NCBI RefSeq assembly: GCF_027213965.1
Contig: NZ_JAPWGX010000001.1
Span: 62,001-126,000 of the forward strand
Source: Maritalea porphyrae
GTDB lineage: Bacteria > Pseudomonadota > Alphaproteobacteria > Rhizobiales > Devosiaceae
Length of the DNA stretch: 64,000 nucleotides
Reading direction: 5' to 3'
Shown one piece after another: positions 8,475 to 16,476 of this stretch (the first letter of the stretch is position 1; each line of letters opens with the position of its first letter). The notes beneath the pieces are model-generated. The model saw only the letters and a program-made list of their open reading frames with translations, searched no databases and had not been told where the DNA came from. The position numbers were made by a program, and so were the translations under genes.

Positions 8475-9119
8475 TTAAGTCAATTCACGGATAGAGTAGC
8501 TATAGAAGCCCACCAAACCGACGCACAATAGGACGGTGGCGAGTGCTATGATGAGTATGACAGGCGCTGCGAAGTTGATAACCCCCGCCAACAAGATAAC
8601 CATTCCAGCTGCCATGAAGCATTTGCCAGCGAAATGGTGGGTTTTTGTCCAAACCGTTTCTGAACGCATCGTCCAAGGCAGACGAATTCCTGCTGCTCTG
8701 TTCGCCTGTGATTTGGGCAAATAGTTACCCAAGATCAGCATTACAAAACCGATAAAAATTGTAGCGATTTGCGGCACATCTAGCACATAACCCGATGCAC
8801 TCAACGTGATGACGGACTGCACCAGCAAACCTGCACCAAAGGCGATAGATACCGAGGCTTCAAGGAGTGACTTTGCCGCTGCAAACTCTTCGGTCGGCAT
8901 GTTTTTATGTGCAAAATACACACCAAGAATCACCACAAGACATTCCAATGGGCCAATCCAAAGCGCCAAATTGGCAGGCAATTCAAAATCAACTTCGCCG
9001 TTGATGTTCCAGTGTACCGCCACCAACTGATCCGCTGGTATGGTGACCAATCCAAACACAAAAATGGCGAGGATAATCAGCAAAAGGAAAATGTTGATGG
9101 GAGAGAAGGTTTTAATCAT
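8475..9119 (-). CDS. SdpI family membrane protein
   Basis: A 214-residue protein with about six membrane segments. Residues 1-60 fit the DUF1648 module (AVHWNINGEVDFELP after the first membrane helix), and the C-terminal part fits the SdpI domain (IRLPWTMRSETVWTKTHHFAGK near residue 150). In Bacillus subtilis SdpI gives immunity to the SdpC toxin and sequesters the repressor SdpR at the membrane; in proteobacteria the role is not established. Its ATG lies inside the 3' end of the upstream ArsR/SdpR-like gene (8-base overlap), so the two are translationally coupled, the same arrangement as sdpR-sdpI. No SdpC-like toxin gene is visible nearby. Confidence 0.8.
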   Translation of the reverse strand: MIKTFSPINIFLLLIILAIFVFGLVTIPADQLVAVHWNINGEVDFELPANLALWIGPLECLVVILGVYFAHKNMPTEEFAAAKSLLEASVSIAFGAGLLVQSVITLSASGYVLDVPQIATIFIGFVMLILGNYLPKSQANRAAGIRLPWTMRSETVWTKTHHFAGKCFMAAGMVILLAGVINFAAPVILIIALATVLLCVGLVGFYSYSIRELT

Positions 9120-9387
9120 TTGAGCCACCTTGTTTAAAGTCGAGCAAATCACTGAGTGCTGTTTCCAGCACGGATGCGTTGAGATGATAAAGGATGGTGT
9201 TCCCTTGCCGCGTAGTGCGCACAAGTTCGGCTTTCTTTAGCTTTGCAAAATGGGCAGACATCGTTGGCTTGGTCAGATCAAATAGTTCCGCCAAGTCACC
9301 CGCAGATTTTGGACCTTGTTTCAGGACTTTCACAATTTTTCGCCGCACTGTGTGCGACAGAGCTTCAAAAACCAAATTCACAGACAC
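9112..9387 (-). CDS. ArsR-family winged-helix repressor (SdpR-like)
   Basis: A 91-residue ArsR-type regulator consisting almost only of the winged helix: ALSHTVRRKIVKVLKQGPKSAGDLAELF (residues 9-36), recognition helix about TKPTMSAHFAKLKKA, and wing LVRTTRQGNTILYHL. There are no metal-binding cysteines (no CxC in the recognition helix), which argues against a metal sensor and for the SdpR-type autorepressor class. It is the first gene of a two-gene operon with the SdpI-like gene. Two concentric perfect palindromes lie directly upstream of its start and are the likely operator, so autoregulation is likely. Confidence 0.85.
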   Translation of the reverse strand: MSVNLVFEALSHTVRRKIVKVLKQGPKSAGDLAELFDLTKPTMSAHFAKLKKAELVRTTRQGNTILYHLNASVLETALSDLLDFKQGGSND

Positions 9388-9390
9388 ATC

Positions 9391-9430
9391 CTATTTCGAA
9401 TACAATCTAATTAGATACATCTCGAAATAG
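9391..9430. promoter_or_regulatory. Concentric palindromes: probable operator of the SdpR/SdpI-like operon
   Basis: The outer arms CTATTTCGA (9391-9399) and TCGAAATAG (9422-9430) and the inner 12-bp palindrome ATCTAATTAGAT (9405-9416) share exactly the same centre. The element begins 4 bases upstream of the repressor gene's start, where an autoregulatory ArsR-type dimer (or two dimers) would bind. Confidence 0.65.
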
Positions 9431-9467
9431 AGTCAAGCGTATTTGTAGAGATCTGTGCGAAAGTCTT

Positions 9468-10358
9468 CTACGCGGTGCGCGCCGCAATTTGTTTATTGCG
9501 CGCATTTTCCGCTCGAATATTTATGGTATTGGCAGCAAGCACCAAGGCAGCCCCCACAATCACTGGCCACTCAAACGCCTCTTGATAAAGCACAAAACCA
9601 ATGAACGCGATAAGCGGAAGACGCAAGAACTCTAGCGGGGTGACAACCGTTGCCGGGGCTAAATTGAGTGCATTGGTGATGCAAAAATGGGCAAGCAATC
9701 CACAAATTCCGATCGCTGCGACCAACACAATTTCCATTCCTTCTGGCACGGCAATTTGCCCGTCAAATCCCGCACATACCAACCCAAGCACGGAGTGCAT
9801 GACAACAAGCCAAAACAATATTGAGGTTGTTGACTGAGTTCCCGTAAGCTTTTTTGTGGCCATTGTTGTGCCAGCGAAGAAAATTGCGCATGCGGCAGCA
9901 GCTATAATTGCTGGGTCCACTTCCACATATCCCGGTCTCGCCACAATCAGAATACCCGTGAAGCCTAGAACTGCAGCAAAAGCTTTGGTCGCCGTCAGCT
10001 TTTCGCCCAAAAAGATTGGGGCCAACACGATAACCCAAAGCGGCGCTGAAAACTCGAAGGCAAAAAGCTGGGAGAGCGGCACAATAGTAACCGCATAGAA
10101 CCAAAGGTTTTGCCCCACAAAGTGAGACACATTGCGCAGCGCGTGCAGTTTGATTTGGTTGAAACCTATGGTCCCCAACGTTCCTGCAAATTTACCCACA
10201 GCGACCACAATGAACACACCCAAAAACGAGCGATACATCATGATTTCAAAAGTATCCAACAGCCCGCCTAGCTCTCGCCCTGCAATTGCCATCAGGGAAA
10301 AAGACGCCATGGCACCTGCCATCCAATAGGCAGCCTTTAGGGGTTGGGAGCGTTGCAC
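9468..10358 (-). CDS. EamA/DMT-superfamily transporter
   Basis: A 296-residue inner-membrane protein with about ten membrane helices in two EamA repeats (residues about 10-140 and 150-285). Typical pattern pieces are RSFLGVFIVVAVGKF in the first repeat and a proline-containing FEFSAPLWVIVLAPIFLGEKLT at the end of helix 4, mirrored by LEFLRLPLIAFIGFVLYQE in the second repeat. Members export metabolites such as amino acids or S-adenosylmethionine in exchange for protons; the substrate cannot be told. It sits downstream of rpsI on the same strand, separated from it by the rpsI terminator, and is not obviously linked to the SdpR/SdpI pair that follows. Confidence 0.85.
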   Translation of the reverse strand: MQRSQPLKAAYWMAGAMASFSLMAIAGRELGGLLDTFEIMMYRSFLGVFIVVAVGKFAGTLGTIGFNQIKLHALRNVSHFVGQNLWFYAVTIVPLSQLFAFEFSAPLWVIVLAPIFLGEKLTATKAFAAVLGFTGILIVARPGYVEVDPAIIAAAACAIFFAGTTMATKKLTGTQSTTSILFWLVVMHSVLGLVCAGFDGQIAVPEGMEIVLVAAIGICGLLAHFCITNALNLAPATVVTPLEFLRLPLIAFIGFVLYQEAFEWPVIVGAALVLAANTINIRAENARNKQIAARTA

Positions 10359-10452
10359 GAAGGAATCCTATACATGTGAAGAAATGCTAGGTTATGTGGC
10401 ATCGCCCTGCTCCGCAACAAAAGATTGGCGCAGTACCTATCCGCTTGAGAAC

Positions 10453-10481
10453 AAAAAAGGGCCGGCAAAAGCCGACCCTTT
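10453..10481 (-). terminator. Terminator of the rplM-rpsI operon
   Basis: On the minus strand a 10-bp stem AAGGGTCGGC / GCCGGCCCTT (one U-G wobble) with loop TTTT is followed by a run of six T counting the last stem bases, 28 bases past the rpsI stop. Confidence 0.85.
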
Positions 10482-10508
10482 GAATTTGTATGCAAAGTGC
10501 TTGGAAAA

Positions 10509-10997
10509 TTAGCGCTTTGAGAACTGGAAAGAACGACGCGCTTTTGCCCGACCGAATTTCTTACGTTCAACAACACGGCTATCACGTGTAAGGAAGCCAC
10601 CTTTTTTCAACACAGGACGAAGCGCAGGCTCGAAATGTGTAAGGGCTTTTGAAATACCGTGACGAACCGCACCAGCTTGACCAGACAAGCCGCCGCCAGA
10701 AACGGTAGCAACAACGTCATATTGGTCTTTGCGTTCAGCTGCAACGATTGGCTGCTGTACAACCATTTGCAAAACTGGACGTGCAAAATAAACAGGCATT
10801 TCACGACCATTGATGGTGATTTTGCCTGAACCAGGCTTAATCCATACGCGAGCAACAGCGTCTTTACGCTTGCCGGTTGCGTATGCACGGCCTTGTGCAT
10901 CAAGTTTTTGTTCGTATACAGGAGCTGCTTCTTGAGTTGCTACTGCTGCTACTTCGCCCAATTCTTCGAGCGAGTTGATGGTCTCTTGTTCAGCCAT
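10509..10997 (-). CDS. rpsI: 30S ribosomal protein S9
   Basis: Small-subunit protein whose basic C-terminal tail reaches the P-site tRNA. The 162-residue protein has an acidic N-terminal extension of about 40 residues, usual in alphaproteobacteria, then [20 protein letters not shown] (start of the S9 fold), [19 protein letters not shown] near 105, and the invariant basic ending [13 protein letters not shown]. It lies one base after the rplM stop codon, as the second gene of the rplM-rpsI operon, and is followed by a strong terminator. Confidence 0.98.
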   Translation of the reverse strand: MAEQETINSLEELGEVAAVATQEAAPVYEQKLDAQGRAYATGKRKDAVARVWIKPGSGKITINGREMPVYFARPVLQMVVQQPIVAAERKDQYDVVATVSGGGLSGQAGAVRHGISKALTHFEPALRPVLKKGGFLTRDSRVVERKKFGRAKARRSFQFSKR

Positions 10998-10998
10998 G

Positions 10999-11463
10999 TT
11001 ACTTCACCCGCTTGTTTTTAGGGTTGATAGACGCGACGTCCAAAACTTCTGGATTTTGGGCTTCATGAGGATGTTCAGAACCACCGTATACACGGAGGTT
11101 TTTCAGTTGGGCGCGTGTTAGCGGACCACCTGGCATCATACGCTCAATGGCTTTTTCCAAAACACGTTCAGGAAAACGACCTTCAAGTAGATCGCGCATT
11201 GAACGCTCTTTAATGCCGCCTGGGTGATTTGTGTGCCAGTAGAAGATTTTGTTGTCCATCTTCTTGCCGGTGTATTTCACTTTGTCAGCATTGATGACGA
11301 TAACATTGTCGCCACAATCCATGTGTGGTGTGAAAGAGGCTTTGTGCTTACCGCGCAAACGTGTTGCGATGAATGCAGCAAGGCGACCAACCACCATTTC
11401 TTCTGCGTCGATCAAGATCCATTTTTTCTCGATCTCGCTCGGTTTTGCCGAGTACGTCTTCAT
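10999..11463 (-). CDS. rplM: 50S ribosomal protein L13
   Basis: Early-assembling large-subunit protein of 154 residues. Family motifs are [19 protein letters not shown] (residues 15-33), [21 protein letters not shown] and [14 protein letters not shown]. The frame is open 13 codons upstream, but the ATG at 11463 ([15 protein letters not shown]) is the family start. It heads the rplM-rpsI operon with a plausible housekeeping promoter about 65 bases upstream. Confidence 0.98.
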   Translation of the reverse strand: MKTYSAKPSEIEKKWILIDAEEMVVGRLAAFIATRLRGKHKASFTPHMDCGDNVIVINADKVKYTGKKMDNKIFYWHTNHPGGIKERSMRDLLEGRFPERVLEKAIERMMPGGPLTRAQLKNLRVYGGSEHPHEAQNPEVLDVASINPKNKRVK

Positions 11464-11531
11464 TTCCAAATCCTTGATTTGCTGGATCAATAAACCAGGC
11501 AATATCCCGATTTCCAGTAGGTTCGAATGGC

Positions 11532-11560
11532 GATTTAGACAAATATCGACGCCCCGTCAA
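11532..11560 (-). promoter_or_regulatory. Candidate sigma-70-type promoter of rplM-rpsI
   Basis: On the minus strand TTGACG (plus 11555-11560) and TAAATC (plus 11532-11537) are 17 bases apart, ending about 68 bases before the rplM ATG. This is a match to the -35/-10 pattern by eye only. Confidence 0.45.
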
Positions 11561-11596
11561 GCGCAAAGTTTATATCGTTATATATCAACACGTTAG

Positions 11597-11618
11597 AAAA
11601 GCGGTATAATAATACCAC
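11597..11618 (-). terminator. Terminator-like hairpin at the end of ctaA
   Basis: Minus-strand stem GTGGTAT / ATACCGC (7 bp with one wobble, loop TATT) followed by TTTTC, starting at the ctaA stop codon. Confidence 0.5.
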
Positions 11619-12670
11619 TAATTTTGTCGTGACATATCAGATAGATAGGCAGCAACTGAGCCCATCAAAACAAATGCTGTGACCTGATGCGCCAACCCAA
11701 GGTGCATCGGCACCACATAAATCAAGGTCAAAATGCCTAAAATCACCTGTAAAAGGGTCAAACCAGCAATGATCAGCATCCAGCCGTGCACGCCGTCGAA
11801 TTGCGTTTTTGCCCAAGCATGCCACGACAGACCAACCGCGAGTGCCAAGATGAGGTATGCAATCATGCGGTGATTAAACTGAACAGTGATGATGTTTTCA
11901 AAGCTATTGATCCAGATTGGATGGTGCATAGCCAATCCATTTGGAATGAATTTTCCATCCATCAAAGGCCAGGTGTTGTGGCTAAACCCAGCATCCAGCC
12001 CAGCGACAAACGCCCCTGCAATAATTTGCACGAAAACAATGAGGCCGAAGAAGACGACCAAAGGTCGCCACCCTTTTTGCACCCACATGACTTGAGCAGG
12101 GCGCAACTGGCGGGCGACCCAAATAAGCGCAACAAATAATATGCATGCGGCCCCCAAATGCGCGGCCAGACGATATTGTGAAACGTCCACGCGCTCAACA
12201 AGGCCGGACGACACCATCCACCAGCCTAAAAACCCTTGAAAACCACCCATGACAAACAGTACGGCGAGCGCGGGGGCCAGTTTCCAGTCCAATCTGCGTT
12301 GGAAAAGGAACACCAAAAATGGCACAAGAAAAACCAAGCCGATGAATCGCCCCAAAAAGCGATGCCCCCACTCCCACCAAAAAATACCTTTAAACTCTTC
12401 AAGGGACATGCCCTTGTTGATTTGTTGGTATTCAGGGATCTGTCGGTAGGCGTCGAATTCGGCGTTCCAGTCTTTTAAGGACAGCGGTGGAATTGTGCCA
12501 GATATGGGCTTCCACTGTGTGATCGACAGACCTGAATCTGTGAGACGCGTTGCACCGCCGACCATCACCATCAACAGCACCAAAAGTGCCAGCACATATA
12601 ACCAAATGCGAACTGGTCTGATTTTAGCTTCGTACGTTTGTTCGCTGATAGGCTGATTGGAAACAGACAT
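11618..12670 (-). CDS. ctaA: Haem A synthase (COX15/CtaA type)
   Basis: Converts haem O to haem A for aa3-type cytochrome oxidase in the inner membrane. The 350-residue protein has about eight membrane helices, with family motifs GGATRLTDSGLSITQWKPISG (residues about 38-58), FKGIFWWEWGHRFLGRFIG (about 92-110; conserved His), AAHLGAACILF, FNHRMIAYL (His near 268) and HLGLAHQ near the end. The long first periplasmic loop with EYQQINKGMSLEEFK is the alphaproteobacterial/mitochondrial form. Transcribed toward rplM with its own terminator. The DUF2842 gene that usually accompanies ctaA in Rhizobiales is divergent, 115 bases away. Confidence 0.95.
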   Translation of the reverse strand: MSVSNQPISEQTYEAKIRPVRIWLYVLALLVLLMVMVGGATRLTDSGLSITQWKPISGTIPPLSLKDWNAEFDAYRQIPEYQQINKGMSLEEFKGIFWWEWGHRFLGRFIGLVFLVPFLVFLFQRRLDWKLAPALAVLFVMGGFQGFLGWWMVSSGLVERVDVSQYRLAAHLGAACILFVALIWVARQLRPAQVMWVQKGWRPLVVFFGLIVFVQIIAGAFVAGLDAGFSHNTWPLMDGKFIPNGLAMHHPIWINSFENIITVQFNHRMIAYLILALAVGLSWHAWAKTQFDGVHGWMLIIAGLTLLQVILGILTLIYVVPMHLGLAHQVTAFVLMGSVAAYLSDMSRQN

Positions 12671-12785
12671 GTGGCGTATCTACTCTTGTTTGATCGGTGC
12701 TTTGTGTTAAATCCTTGTGTGCATTTCCGCAAGGGACTGCAATGCCGCACCGGTTCATACGTTAAGCAAAGTGATTGGGATCAAT

Positions 12786-13013
12786 ATGAGTCTACGTCAG
12801 CGCAAATTGCTCGGCATTCCGCTTTTGCTGTTGATCATCGTTGTTTACGCTTCGATTGCCGTCTTCATCTACGAGAACTGGCTCACCGGTGCGCACAATC
12901 TGATCTTGTTGGCATATTTTGTGGTTGCTGGCAGTTGCTGGTTTTTCCCAGCGACTTGGGCCATTAGATGGATGTCAGCGCGTCCTGACGAGCTGCCACC
13001 TAGTTCACATTGA
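12786..13013 (+). CDS. DUF2842 family small membrane protein
   Basis: A 75-residue protein with two membrane helices (about 9-31 and 37-62) and the closing aromatic-rich pattern CWFFPATWAIRWMSARPD typical of DUF2842. The family is alphaproteobacterial and is often found next to ctaA, which suggests a link to cytochrome oxidase biogenesis; this is context only and no function is known. The start chosen is the ATG at 12786 (MSLRQRKLLGIP), not the longer open frame from 12717. Its last 14 bases overlap the convergent polysaccharide deacetylase gene. Confidence 0.8.
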   Translation: MSLRQRKLLGIPLLLLIIVVYASIAVFIYENWLTGAHNLILLAYFVVAGSCWFFPATWAIRWMSARPDELPPSSH

Positions 13014-14055
13014 CCTTTTTCATGCCGCTGTGCGTCGTAAAGACTGCTCCTGTCAGAAAAACGTCAACAAAGCGGCTCTTTTGATAATTGCCATTGAGTG
13101 AGATACGCGGCAAAGCTTCGGGATGCTCTGCATTTTCAGCATAAAGACCACCTGGCCGAGTGGTTACGCCCGTCACAAGTCCCAAGTCCCTAACGGCCGC
13201 AAATTCCCTTGGCCCTGCCGACAGTTTCCCGCCGATTGGGTAGGAAAAGTGGTCTGGCTGCTTGCCTGTTCGCAGGGTCAGAATTTTGACAGAATCCTCG
13301 ATTTCCGTCCGCATTTTATCGGCTGGCAATTTGTTCAACTCGTAATGGTTGACCGTGTGCGCGCCAATTGTGCAAAGCGGCTCATCGACAAAGGTTCTAA
13401 GTTCATCCCAATCCATAATCAAATTGCGACAATGATCGCTCAGGTTGAACGCATAGCGCTTCGCCAAACGATATAAGAGCTTTAGACGGTCAGCTTCTGG
13501 CTTTTCACGCATGAACCAATAAAGCTCATCAAACACGTCGAGTTTGCTCTGGGTTGTTGCCGTTTCTCGATATTCGATACCCTGCCCTAGATCAAACTCA
13601 AGACTATCGTTTTCGCCAATAATATCCTCAAGCGCTTGCCACCAGATCTCGGCCTGAGCATCAATCAAATTCGGTGCAATGAACAGGGTGAATGGACAAT
13701 TGTGCTTGCGCAATATTGGCAGGGCAAATTCCAAATTGTCTTTGTAGCCGTCGTCAAATGTAAAAACAGCGAATTGTTTTTCCGGCTCTTTTGATCGAAG
13801 TCGGCGCATTGCCTCATCTAAGTCGACAATATCAATATTCTGCTTTTGGCAACCAACAATAACCGTTTCAAGAAATTCGGGCGTGATCTGAAGAATACCA
13901 TTGGGGGAAAAAGCCGCTGGTGTGCCTGGCAAAACGCGATGCATGGTGAAGATCGTACCTTTGCACTTCGACAAAGCCCGAATTGAACGTGCAACGCCTG
14001 GGAGTGCAAAGCACTCCATTGCCAGATGGATGAGACGATATTTCAAGTTTTTCAC
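13000..14055 (-). CDS. Polysaccharide deacetylase (NodB homology domain)
   Basis: A 351-residue protein with a NodB-type carbohydrate esterase 4 domain at about residues 90-320. The metal/catalytic motif 1 is FTFDDGYKDN (catalytic base Asp and metal Asp) and motif 2 is GAHTVNHYEL (HxxxH). There is no obvious signal peptide, although residues 1-30 are amphipathic. It follows the Wzc-like gene with 12 bases between, so it is probably co-transcribed and modifies (de-N- or de-O-acetylates) the exopolysaccharide made by this locus or a precursor. A role on peptidoglycan or chitin-like material is possible but less likely from context. Confidence 0.85.
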   Translation of the reverse strand: MKNLKYRLIHLAMECFALPGVARSIRALSKCKGTIFTMHRVLPGTPAAFSPNGILQITPEFLETVIVGCQKQNIDIVDLDEAMRRLRSKEPEKQFAVFTFDDGYKDNLEFALPILRKHNCPFTLFIAPNLIDAQAEIWWQALEDIIGENDSLEFDLGQGIEYRETATTQSKLDVFDELYWFMREKPEADRLKLLYRLAKRYAFNLSDHCRNLIMDWDELRTFVDEPLCTIGAHTVNHYELNKLPADKMRTEIEDSVKILTLRTGKQPDHFSYPIGGKLSAGPREFAAVRDLGLVTGVTTRPGGLYAENAEHPEALPRISLNGNYQKSRFVDVFLTGAVFTTHSGMKKVNVN

Positions 14056-14067
14056 AGCTTTGCCTAA

Positions 14068-16293
14068 CTAGGCTACGTTGGATTCTTGTTTATCGCGCGT
14101 CACAAATGACACGTTGTCAATTCCAATCGCATTGGCATCCTCCTCCATATGGGCACGCATTTGTGTGTCCATAAAGTCGCCAACAATGAGCAATGTCGCG
14201 TCCATATCAGCAAATGGAGAAAGCGGTGCGCGCAGTCCAAACTGACCACATTCCACGATCACATAGTCATAAATCTCGCCGAGTGCATCAAACATCAGCG
14301 AAAACCGCTCATTGGAGAACTGTAGTCGGCTCTTGGTTCCCCACGGCACGAAAAACTCATTTTCGCTGGCCCCTACTTTGATGATCCCACCAAAGTCGGC
14401 TTCACCGACACACATGTCTGTCAGTCCAAGCATGCCCACATTATCGGCGCCGCCGGCATTCACTAGAATGGTTGATGCGCCGTTCAAGGAAAGGTGTTGC
14501 TGCAATTGTGTTGCGGTCACGCTGTCAGCGCGCGTCTGGTCAGCACTTGCAACAAGCACTGTACTCATTCCATTTTGGCGAATACTTTTTGCAATTTTGG
14601 TTAGATCACTTGGGGGGTGAGAAACAGCCGCTTGTTCCACGCGTTGTGGCGAGGGTTCAACATACACTGTCTCTTGCACCTCTGGCTCCTCAAATACACT
14701 GGCTGCCTCACGAAGCTCTCTTAAGCTTGCTGGCTCGGGTGCTACCTCAGGCAAGGTTTCGGCGACGGGTTCTTTGAACCTGGCAAACTCGTCTTCTTTT
14801 TGTTCAGGCTGAGTATTGACCATAGGTTCAGTGCGAACAGCCAAATCAGCCACTTCTTCACGTTGCAATTCGTGCCGAACGGTAATCACATTGCCAGCAG
14901 CAAGTTCGCTGATAATCACCATTCCCAGTTGAATAACGACGGAAAGGCCGCCGACCAAAAGCAACAAGAATGGTTTGTTTGGTGCAGAGGCTTTGGTAGG
15001 TGTAGCCGCTGTGGAGATAATGCGAACATCGGGGAATATGGCCCCTGTATTGGTACGTGCAGTTGCTTCGCTTTGACGCGCAAGGAATGTATTGAGCAAA
15101 TCGCGTTTGGCTGCAGCTTCACGTTCTAGCTCGGCCAACGTCACTCCGCTACGTTCAGCGCCGGAAGCTGATAGTTTTAAGCGAACCAAGTCATCGCGCA
15201 GCGACTTTTCAAGTTCCCCTTCAATGCGCGCTTGAGTCTCCAATGATTCCGCAATTCTGCGCCCTTCAAGCTGAATCTGGCGGTCGATATCGCGAATCTG
15301 AGCATCGAGCGCTTGTAGCGTTGGGTGATTGTCTAGCAATGTGGCAGAAGACTGTGCGCGCGAAGCTTGGAAATTTGCCTTTTGCTCTGACATGCGTTGC
15401 ACGATTGGGGACTGACGCACGTCCGGAACTGCCTCAAGGCTGCGCCCGGAGCTGAGCAAGTCGCGAATAAGTCGGGCACGCGTGCTCGCGGCGTTCTTTC
15501 GCTCAGATACGGTGCTGATTTGGCGCGACAAGTCAGATAATTGCTGGCCAATAAGCGAAGTCGTTTCAGTTGATCTGAATAGATCGTTGTTTACGCGAAA
15601 GTTTGCCACGGCGTTTTCCGCGGCCGAAACATCTGCACTTAGCCGTTTGATTTCTTGGCTAAGCCAGACCGTTGCATCAGAAGTGTCCGATATTGACAGA
15701 CCAGAGCGCCGATCCACCAATGCCTTTGCAAGGGCATTCGCGACTTTGCTGGCTGTTTGTGCGGATTCTGAAGTGTATTTTATCGAAATGACGCGACTAT
15801 CTCTTGCTTGTGCCGCAACCAAGTTCTTGGTCAGTTTTCCGATAATCTTGTCATCAGTCGAATCATTTTCTGCTTTAGTTGCCGCGTCTTGGCCAACTGA
15901 AAACAGCGCAAAAACCAAATCTAGAGGCCCAACAGAACTGCCGACGAATTCCGCATTCGAACGCAGATCAAGCTCATCAACCACCCGCAAAAGTGTTTCA
16001 CGCGATTTGAGGAGTTGAATCTGGCTAGCAATGGCAGCACCATCCACTGCCGATACACTGGTTTGGTTCGTGCGCGTACCAGCAGATTGGGCAAAACTAT
16101 CGCTGCGCGGTTCAAGCAACACGCTGGTTTCAGCCGAATACTGTTTGGTCATGAAGGAGAATGAAACAAAGGTTAGCCCGCACAATATTGCCGTAACAAC
16201 AAGTATGCGCGGCAACGCACGAAAAATCGCCCCGAACAAGTTGAACATATTGATCTGAACGTCTTCGTAGCTTCGAGGCCCATTCTGGGTCAT
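14068..16293 (-). CDS. Wzc-like polysaccharide copolymerase with degenerate tyrosine-kinase domain
   Basis: A 741-residue inner-membrane protein that would set chain length and couple polymerisation to export of EPS. Residues about 15-48 start the Wzz domain with the first membrane helix (LPRILVVTAILCGLTFVSFSF); a long coiled-coil periplasmic region follows, ending in the second membrane helix at about 437-460 (NKPFLLLLVGGLSVVIQLGMV). A Glu/Pro-rich linker leads to a BY-kinase-like domain at about 568-741. This domain lacks a Walker A motif (VASADQTRADSVT in its place) and its Walker B position reads YDYVIVECGQFG, so it is unlikely to bind ATP. No C-terminal tyrosine cluster is present. The ATG at 16293 is preceded by GAAGGA; the frame is open 57 codons further. 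Confidence 0.85.
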   Translation of the reverse strand: MTQNGPRSYEDVQINMFNLFGAIFRALPRILVVTAILCGLTFVSFSFMTKQYSAETSVLLEPRSDSFAQSAGTRTNQTSVSAVDGAAIASQIQLLKSRETLLRVVDELDLRSNAEFVGSSVGPLDLVFALFSVGQDAATKAENDSTDDKIIGKLTKNLVAAQARDSRVISIKYTSESAQTASKVANALAKALVDRRSGLSISDTSDATVWLSQEIKRLSADVSAAENAVANFRVNNDLFRSTETTSLIGQQLSDLSRQISTVSERKNAASTRARLIRDLLSSGRSLEAVPDVRQSPIVQRMSEQKANFQASRAQSSATLLDNHPTLQALDAQIRDIDRQIQLEGRRIAESLETQARIEGELEKSLRDDLVRLKLSASGAERSGVTLAELEREAAAKRDLLNTFLARQSEATARTNTGAIFPDVRIISTAATPTKASAPNKPFLLLLVGGLSVVIQLGMVIISELAAGNVITVRHELQREEVADLAVRTEPMVNTQPEQKEDEFARFKEPVAETLPEVAPEPASLRELREAASVFEEPEVQETVYVEPSPQRVEQAAVSHPPSDLTKIAKSIRQNGMSTVLVASADQTRADSVTATQLQQHLSLNGASTILVNAGGADNVGMLGLTDMCVGEADFGGIIKVGASENEFFVPWGTKSRLQFSNERFSLMFDALGEIYDYVIVECGQFGLRAPLSPFADMDATLLIVGDFMDTQMRAHMEEDANAIGIDNVSFVTRDKQESNVA

Positions 16294-16387
16294 GTGAAGT
16301 AATCCTTCAAAGTCTTCGTCATTTAGAATCCTTTGTGACCCCTGTATGGTAAGAATTCGGTTAACTTTGCTGCCTGAAGATTTTACT

Positions 16388-16413
16388 TCACCGTCGATTA
16401 GACGGTGATTTTT
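16388..16413 (+). terminator. Terminator-like hairpin in the leader of the Wza-like gene
   Basis: The perfect 8-bp stem TCACCGTC / GACGGTGA (16388-16395, 16401-16408; loop GATTA) is followed directly by TTTTT. It points toward the Wza-like gene and ends 63 bases before its start, so it may act as an attenuator for any transcript starting upstream of it, or it may block read-through. Confidence 0.6.
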
Positions 16414-16476
16414 CCGGATTATTAACCATAAGCAGCCATAAGAGATCTCGACTTCGAATCTCAAAAGGTCTCTGTT

